15,672 bases of DNA from an uncultured Bacteroidales bacterium (GTDB lineage: Bacteria > Bacteroidota > Bacteroidia > Bacteroidales > Paludibacteraceae): assembly GCA_937911235.1 (NCBI GenBank), contig CALDPN010000041.1, positions 1-15,672 on the forward strand, in the 5' to 3' direction. The notes beneath the pieces are model-generated. The model had not been told where the DNA came from, made no database searches, and saw only the letters and a list, made by a program, of their open reading frames with translations. Below, piece after piece: positions 11,885-15,672 of this stretch (position 1 is its first letter; each line of letters opens with the position of its first letter). A program made the translations under genes and the position numbers.

Positions 11885-13270
11885 TTAATTTTTTTCCACA
11901 TCTGTAATATCTTGCTCGTCTTTGTCTGTACGTACTCTATGTTGCCATGTTGGGAAACGTAAACTATATTTTGTTTTGTCTTTATCGTTTTGTGTTACTT
12001 CAAAATACTTCAACTCTACTACTTTACCCATAATCAATTCGGGGTGTTCCCAATAATTTAAACGTTCTTCGTCAGTAAATCCACTACCACATTCACAATA
12101 CATTTCTTTTCCATTGTGTAAGAACTTAACTTCCACTGCCCCTAGTTTTCCTAAATTTTTTCCTGTACCTTCGACAACATTCGTTACCAAAACGTCTGCA
12201 TCTTTAAATGTTTTAACTTTTAATAATTTTTTAGTACGTTTACATTCATAAGTGCCTTCCATGAGGTTAATCATTAATCCCTCTCCACCTAATGCTTCAA
12301 CCTGTTTTAAGTGAGTCATTAAAATATCTTCATCAAATTTACCCATATAAAATACTGTTACTGGTTTAACGTGTTTTAAGTCGTTTAGAGCCACGAAAGC
12401 CACATCCATAATACTTCGTCTAGCCTTGTATCTTAACGTTGTTAAACCGCTCATAAACTCGTTTAAAGGCACAAAATCAAACACATGGAACTGCAATTTT
12501 AATTTATCTCTATGTCTACCTTTTTTACGTGCCGCACTACTTGTTAAAGCATATAACTCTTGTGAATTTAATCCCTCAACAGGCTCATGGACTAACTCTC
12601 CGTCAATTACTACATCTTCTCCATGAACTAAGTTATCCTCTGAAATTGCTACACATAAATCGTTCAATTCAGGTATTAAATGTTCTAATCCCTCATACTC
12701 TTGTCCTTTACGTGTAAAGAACTTCTCTTGTACAGGATTATACACAATACGGAAACCATCTAACTTCTCTGTAATACATACCTCTTTATTTTTTAAACTA
12801 CTAGGTTTTTGTTTTGCATAACTCTCTGCTAATTGTACATCAAATTTAGGAATGAAACCTTTACCAAATACCTTGTTCAAGGTTGTCACATTAACTCCCA
12901 ATTTTAAATCCTTAACCATTATTCCAAACACCATTTCACGTACTTCAATTTCATTAATAGCTAGTAGTAAACGTTTTGCTTCTGTACGTAAATGGTCGTT
13001 AATGTTATTGTTAGCCAATTCTTCTAATAATAAGAATACATCTTCTTCTCTTGCTACTGCATACGTCATGATGTTAGGTCGTACAACTTGTAGAGTTTTT
13101 TCAGTTAATCCAAACATCATGAATGGATTATACGTATAGTACAATACATTTCTCAATGTTTCACCGTATTCCTGTTCATTTTCATATTGTAAAATTGCTT
13201 GTTTTGCATTGGTACTACTTGTCTTTCTCACAATATCCAATACTTTCGCAACTTTCTTCATGTTTTCCAT
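11885..13270 (-). CDS. ATP-dependent DNA ligase
   Basis: This enzyme seals nicks in duplex DNA using ATP through a covalent lysine-AMP. The 461-residue protein has the nucleotidyltransferase motifs in order: I, EKLDGFR at 168-174 (Lys169 catalytic); FTRKGQE at 185-191; III, VIDGEL at 221-226; IIIa, FHVFDF at 261-266; IV, EGLMIN at 330-335; and V, LLKVKTF at 349-355. An OB-fold domain follows, with CECGSGF at about 397-403. The N-terminal 160 residues are helical, like the DNA-binding region of T4-type ligases, and the length fits this class. The ATG at 13270 follows AAAGGAATG. The gene has its own promoter (13298-13326) and probably serves phage replication and recombination. Confidence 0.92.
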   Translation of the reverse strand: MENMKKVAKVLDIVRKTSSTNAKQAILQYENEQEYGETLRNVLYYTYNPFMMFGLTEKTLQVVRPNIMTYAVAREEDVFLLLEELANNNINDHLRTEAKRLLLAINEIEVREMVFGIMVKDLKLGVNVTTLNKVFGKGFIPKFDVQLAESYAKQKPSSLKNKEVCITEKLDGFRIVYNPVQEKFFTRKGQEYEGLEHLIPELNDLCVAISEDNLVHGEDVVIDGELVHEPVEGLNSQELYALTSSAARKKGRHRDKLKLQFHVFDFVPLNEFMSGLTTLRYKARRSIMDVAFVALNDLKHVKPVTVFYMGKFDEDILMTHLKQVEALGGEGLMINLMEGTYECKRTKKLLKVKTFKDADVLVTNVVEGTGKNLGKLGAVEVKFLHNGKEMYCECGSGFTDEERLNYWEHPELIMGKVVELKYFEVTQNDKDKTKYSLRFPTWQHRVRTDKDEQDITDVEKN

Positions 13271-13297
13271 TTTATCATTCCTTTCCTTTACATTCAG

Positions 13298-13326
13298 ATT
13301 ATATTAGAAAAAGATAAAAAGTTCAA
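13298..13326 (-). promoter_or_regulatory. Promoter for the DNA ligase gene
   Basis: TTGAAC (13326-13321), 17 bp and TATAAT (13303-13298) lie on the minus strand. The -35 box forms part of the right arm of the terminator hairpin of the preceding gene, a variant of the usual layout in which the -35 box begins in the loop. Confidence 0.8.
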
Positions 13327-13344
13327 CCTCACGATTGAACTTTT
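13317..13344 (-). terminator. Terminator after the acidic protein gene, overlapping the ligase promoter
   Basis: A perfect 10-bp stem (AAAAGTTCAA / TTGAACTTTT) closes an eight-base loop. On the minus strand it continues into a T-rich run (TTTTTATCTTTTTC). The T-rich run is also the spacer of the ligase promoter. Confidence 0.85.
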
Positions 13345-13351
13345 CCTGTTA

Positions 13352-14086
13352 TTATTCCTTGTATTTATCAATAGTATATAATAGGTCTTGTACTAATTCA
13401 ATGTCTTTTAATGACTTAATTAACTCAACAATTTCATTAATCTTGCGAGTTTCTTCATCTACAATTTTATTTACTTCCCATTCATCTTGTAAATCTTTTA
13501 ATTGTATAGGAGCAGCAAAATAAACTAAGTTTTCAACATGGTCTGCTAATCGTACATCAACTAATCTTTCATCTTTGAACGTCAATGCTCTTTCACCGTT
13601 TGTCATGTACCAAATAGCATTTGTATCTTCATTTTCATATTGGAATTTTAGCTCCTCTAAAGCATTATAGAAATTAAATTTATACCATGGAAAACGGTTA
13701 CCATCATATCTTTCATCAAGTAAATCATCTTCATAATCATCATCAAATTTCAATTCAAAATCATCATCAACTACATTTGGTTCTTCATCAATTTCAACTT
13801 GAGGAATATCAATTCCATTAAACTCTGCCACTTCTTTCAATGCCTCAACAAAAGCTAAAAATTCATCATCTCTATTTAATTTATCCATGAAAGCTACAAT
13901 TTCATCATCATCATTTTCTCTTCTTGCATTAACTGTTGCCAATTTTTCTAAATTCTCAATATCATACCACATTGAAATTCCAAACATTTCATCTGCACAA
14001 TATACTTTACCATTATCTTCATCAATTAAATGTACTGTTACATATTCTTCATAATGATCTACGATATTTTTTAAATAAAATGTCAC
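13352..14086 (-). CDS. Acidic protein of unknown function, 5' end uncertain
   Basis: This is a 244-residue very acidic protein, not recognised. A central Asp/Glu-rich stretch (about residues 100-130, with DDDFELKFDDDYEDDLLDE) separates an N-terminal region from a more ordered C-terminal part. That part has WYKFNFYNALEELKF and a closing helix (INEIVELIKSLKDIELVQDL). The acidity might mimic nucleic acid or reflect a tail, but no function is claimed. The frame starts at GTG 14086 with an in-frame stop just before it. There is no RBS and no phage-type promoter in the 42 bases to adk, unlike every other gene here. The only GATC near the phage genes (14056) lies in its first codons. The true 5' end may have been replaced at a join. 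Confidence 0.6.
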   Translation of the reverse strand: MTFYLKNIVDHYEEYVTVHLIDEDNGKVYCADEMFGISMWYDIENLEKLATVNARRENDDDEIVAFMDKLNRDDEFLAFVEALKEVAEFNGIDIPQVEIDEEPNVVDDDFELKFDDDYEDDLLDERYDGNRFPWYKFNFYNALEELKFQYENEDTNAIWYMTNGERALTFKDERLVDVRLADHVENLVYFAAPIQLKDLQDEWEVNKIVDEETRKINEIVELIKSLKDIELVQDLLYTIDKYKE

Positions 14087-14128
14087 TTATTTAGTTCATA
14101 AAACAAATTATATATAGGAGGAATCTTT

Positions 14129-14791
14129 ATGGTAATTATAATGTTAGGAGCACCAGCTTCAGGAAAAGGTAGTGTAGCAGAAATTCTTTCAAAAGAATTT
14201 GCTATTCCAGCAATCTCAAGTGGAGATATTTTTAGAAAATATATTAGCGAAGGAACAGAAATTGGTAAAAAAGCTAATGAGTATATTACAAAAGGAGAAT
14301 TAGTTCCAGACGAAATTACAGTAGAATTAATAACATCAAGATTAAAAGAAGATGATGTTCAAAACGGATTAATATTAGATGGTTTCCCAAGAACAGTAAA
14401 TCAAGCTAGAGTTTTAGATGAAATGTTAACAAAAGAAGGTAAAAAAATCGATATAGTTGTTAACCTAGAAACACCAGAAGAAGAAATTCTAGAAAGAATA
14501 GTAAATAGAAGAATTTGTTCAAATTCAGAATGCAAAACAATTTATAACACAGTATTAAATCCTTCAAAAGTTGATGGAGTTTGTGATAAATGTGGAGCTG
14601 CTTTATATCAAAGAGATGATGACAAATTAGAGAAAGCTAAAAATAGATTAGAAGTTTACCATAGAGAAACTGCACCAGTTGCTGATTACTATAAAGAAAC
14701 AGGAGCTTTATATTCAACAGTATTAAGCCAAGCTGTTAATAGAATGAAAAATGAAGTTGCAGCTGACGTAATAAATTATTTAAAAAAATAA
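14129..14791 (+). CDS. adk: Adenylate kinase
   Basis: Adenylate kinase interconverts ATP and AMP with two ADP. The 220-residue protein is full length. It has the P-loop GAPASGKGS (7-15, variant of the usual GAPGAGKGT), ISSGDIFR (29-36), the DGFPRT motif (84-89), and a zinc-type LID with C130, C135, C152 and C155. The first Cys pair is spaced CX4C rather than the usual CX2C. QRDDD (161-165) and the closing helices are normal. The ATG at 14129 follows AGGAGG. It is on the opposite strand from all genes to its left, lacks the phage promoter module, and is not next to secY or map as in most bacterial chromosomes. It may come from a different genome than the left part. Confidence 0.92.
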   Translation: MVIIMLGAPASGKGSVAEILSKEFAIPAISSGDIFRKYISEGTEIGKKANEYITKGELVPDEITVELITSRLKEDDVQNGLILDGFPRTVNQARVLDEMLTKEGKKIDIVVNLETPEEEILERIVNRRICSNSECKTIYNTVLNPSKVDGVCDKCGAALYQRDDDKLEKAKNRLEVYHRETAPVADYYKETGALYSTVLSQAVNRMKNEVAADVINYLKK

Positions 14792-14815
14792 ATAAATTAT
14801 TAAAGGACAAAAGAT

Positions 14816-15672
14816 ATGAATATAAAAGTACTTGCACTTAGAAAAGTTATAAAAGGCGATACCAGATTAAAAGGGATCGCCCAAATTTTAATAAATGACA
14901 ATATAGTTGTTGATGAAGTTAAAATTATTCAAGGACCAGAGCGCATATTTATCGCTATGGAATCAAAAAAGATAGAAGATAAATATTTTGATTATGCTCA
15001 TGCAACAAATCCTGAATTTGCAGGTCAATTAACAGAGGTTGTTGTAAATGCATATAATGGAGTTGGTCATGAATTAGGTGAACTTGAAGAGATAATGATA
15101 ACAAGTCTTAAAATAAGAAAAGTACCAAATGAAACTGGAGTTATAGCAGTTGCTCATGTTGTTGTAAATAATTGCTTTGCTCTACATGATCTTAAACTTG
15201 TAAAAGAATTACCAAAAGAAGGAAGATTATCATATGGTAGTAAAGATATGGAGCCATATAGGGAAAGGGTAGATAACATAGTTAGACTTTTACTAAGTTA
15301 TGATAGGGAAGCTCGAAAGGCAGATAAAGAATTTTACAGAGCTTTAGAACAAAAGAAGATGGCAATAGAAAAAATAATTGGGTATACTCATTTGTTTTCT
15401 GATAAAAATGTAAACCTTGAAGAAATGGAAAGAAATAAAGAAAAGTATGGTTATCGAATTGATGATAAGGCGAAAAAAATCATAGATAACATAGAAGCTG
15501 ATTATATCAGAAGACAGGGTAATTTGGTGCTTAATCTTGCAAGGAAAATAAAGCCTGAATATTTTGAAAAATCTCCCTTTGAACTTTCAGGCGGACAAAA
15601 GAAACGCCTTAGCATCGCGGTGGAATTTATTGCTGATCCAAGCCTTTTCTTCTTGGATGAGCCTGATTCGGG
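14816..15672 (+). CDS. SpoVG-domain protein running into an ABC ATPase fragment (partial, probably chimeric)
   Basis: The frame is open from the ATG at 14816 (AAAGGA upstream) to the window end, 285 codons. Residues 1-84 match SpoVG, a small nucleic-acid-binding regulator (VLALRKVIKGDTRLKG, then ILINDNIVVDEVKII and IFIAMESKK, then AHATNPEF). A second, diverged SpoVG-like copy follows at about 93-150 (TSLKIRKV, then VVVNNCFALHDLKLV, then GRLSYGSKDM). A charged helical part covers about 150-245. The last 35 residues carry an ABC-ATPase signature LSGGQ and a Walker B LFFLDEP, but no Walker A lies anywhere upstream in the frame. A working ABC ATPase needs it about 100 residues earlier. Base composition also becomes more GC-rich near 15580. 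I read the end as a join between two unrelated genes. Confidence 0.7.
   Translation, partial: MNIKVLALRKVIKGDTRLKGIAQILINDNIVVDEVKIIQGPERIFIAMESKKIEDKYFDYAHATNPEFAGQLTEVVVNAYNGVGHELGELEEIMITSLKIRKVPNETGVIAVAHVVVNNCFALHDLKLVKELPKEGRLSYGSKDMEPYRERVDNIVRLLLSYDREARKADKEFYRALEQKKMAIEKIIGYTHLFSDKNVNLEEMERNKEKYGYRIDDKAKKIIDNIEADYIRRQGNLVLNLARKIKPEYFEKSPFELSGGQKKRLSIAVEFIADPSLFFLDEPDS

Noticed and set aside
1..14055. Depletion of GGCC and CCGG as further restriction avoidance
   Set aside because: I saw none of either, but few are expected in such AT-rich DNA, so absence is not convincing without computation.
14087..14128. Divergent promoter pair between the acidic protein gene and adk
   Set aside because: TATATA occurs only next to the adk RBS, with no -35 at a suitable distance on either strand.

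Overview
The window looks like an early/metabolism region of a low-GC Gram-positive (Bacillota) bacteriophage, joined at its right end to unrelated DNA. The evidence for a phage is this: 27 densely packed genes (1-14086) all lie on the minus strand, many are small and unrecognised, and they sit with phage-type DNA replication and recombination genes. These are a Sak4-like ATPase, a probable ssDNA-binding protein, a RusA-like resolvase and an ATP-dependent DNA ligase. Ribosome-binding sites (mostly AGGAGTGAT), sigma-A-type promoters (TTGAAA, 17 bp, TATAAT) and AT-rich composition point to a Bacillota host. The host species cannot be named from the sequence.

Layout in transcription order (right to left). 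A gene for an acidic unknown protein (14086-13352) ends in a terminator. Promoter 13298-13326 drives the DNA ligase and a 55-residue protein. Promoter 11668-11696 drives two small genes and an NCS2-type nucleobase permease. Promoter 10050-10078 drives a possible 18-codon ORF, a membrane-anchored Cys-rich protein and a small basic/SH3-like protein. Promoter 9244-9272 drives eight small genes, two of them encoding membrane proteins. Promoter 7542-7570 drives a small gene and a nucleoside 2-deoxyribosyltransferase-like gene, followed by a queuosine-precursor (VUT/YhhQ) transporter gene. Promoter 6064-6092 drives two small genes and a RusA-like gene. Promoter 4921-4949 drives queC and two tandem DpdA/TGT-like genes. 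Promoter 2340-2368 drives the SSB-like and Sak4-like genes.

The central theme is 7-deazaguanine DNA modification. QueC makes preQ0, the VUT-family protein probably imports preQ0/preQ1, and two diverged DpdA-like transglycosylases could exchange guanine for the deazaguanine base in phage DNA. FolE, QueD and QueE are not in the window, so precursor must come from the host, from import or from phage genes elsewhere. The NCS2 permease and the deoxyribosyltransferase-like protein suggest wider base salvage. The phage part also contains no GATC site that I could find in 14055 bases, which points to strong past restriction at that site.

Two architectural features stand out. Eight promoters share one layout, and in most of them the -35 box sits in the GAAA loop of a hairpin at the end of the preceding gene. 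Right of about 14056 the character changes: plus-strand adk and a SpoVG-like ORF appear, GATC returns, the phage promoter and RBS style is lost, and the last ORF runs in frame into half of an ABC ATPase that lacks a Walker A. I read the right end as one or two joins to foreign DNA, either assembly chimeras or real recombination.
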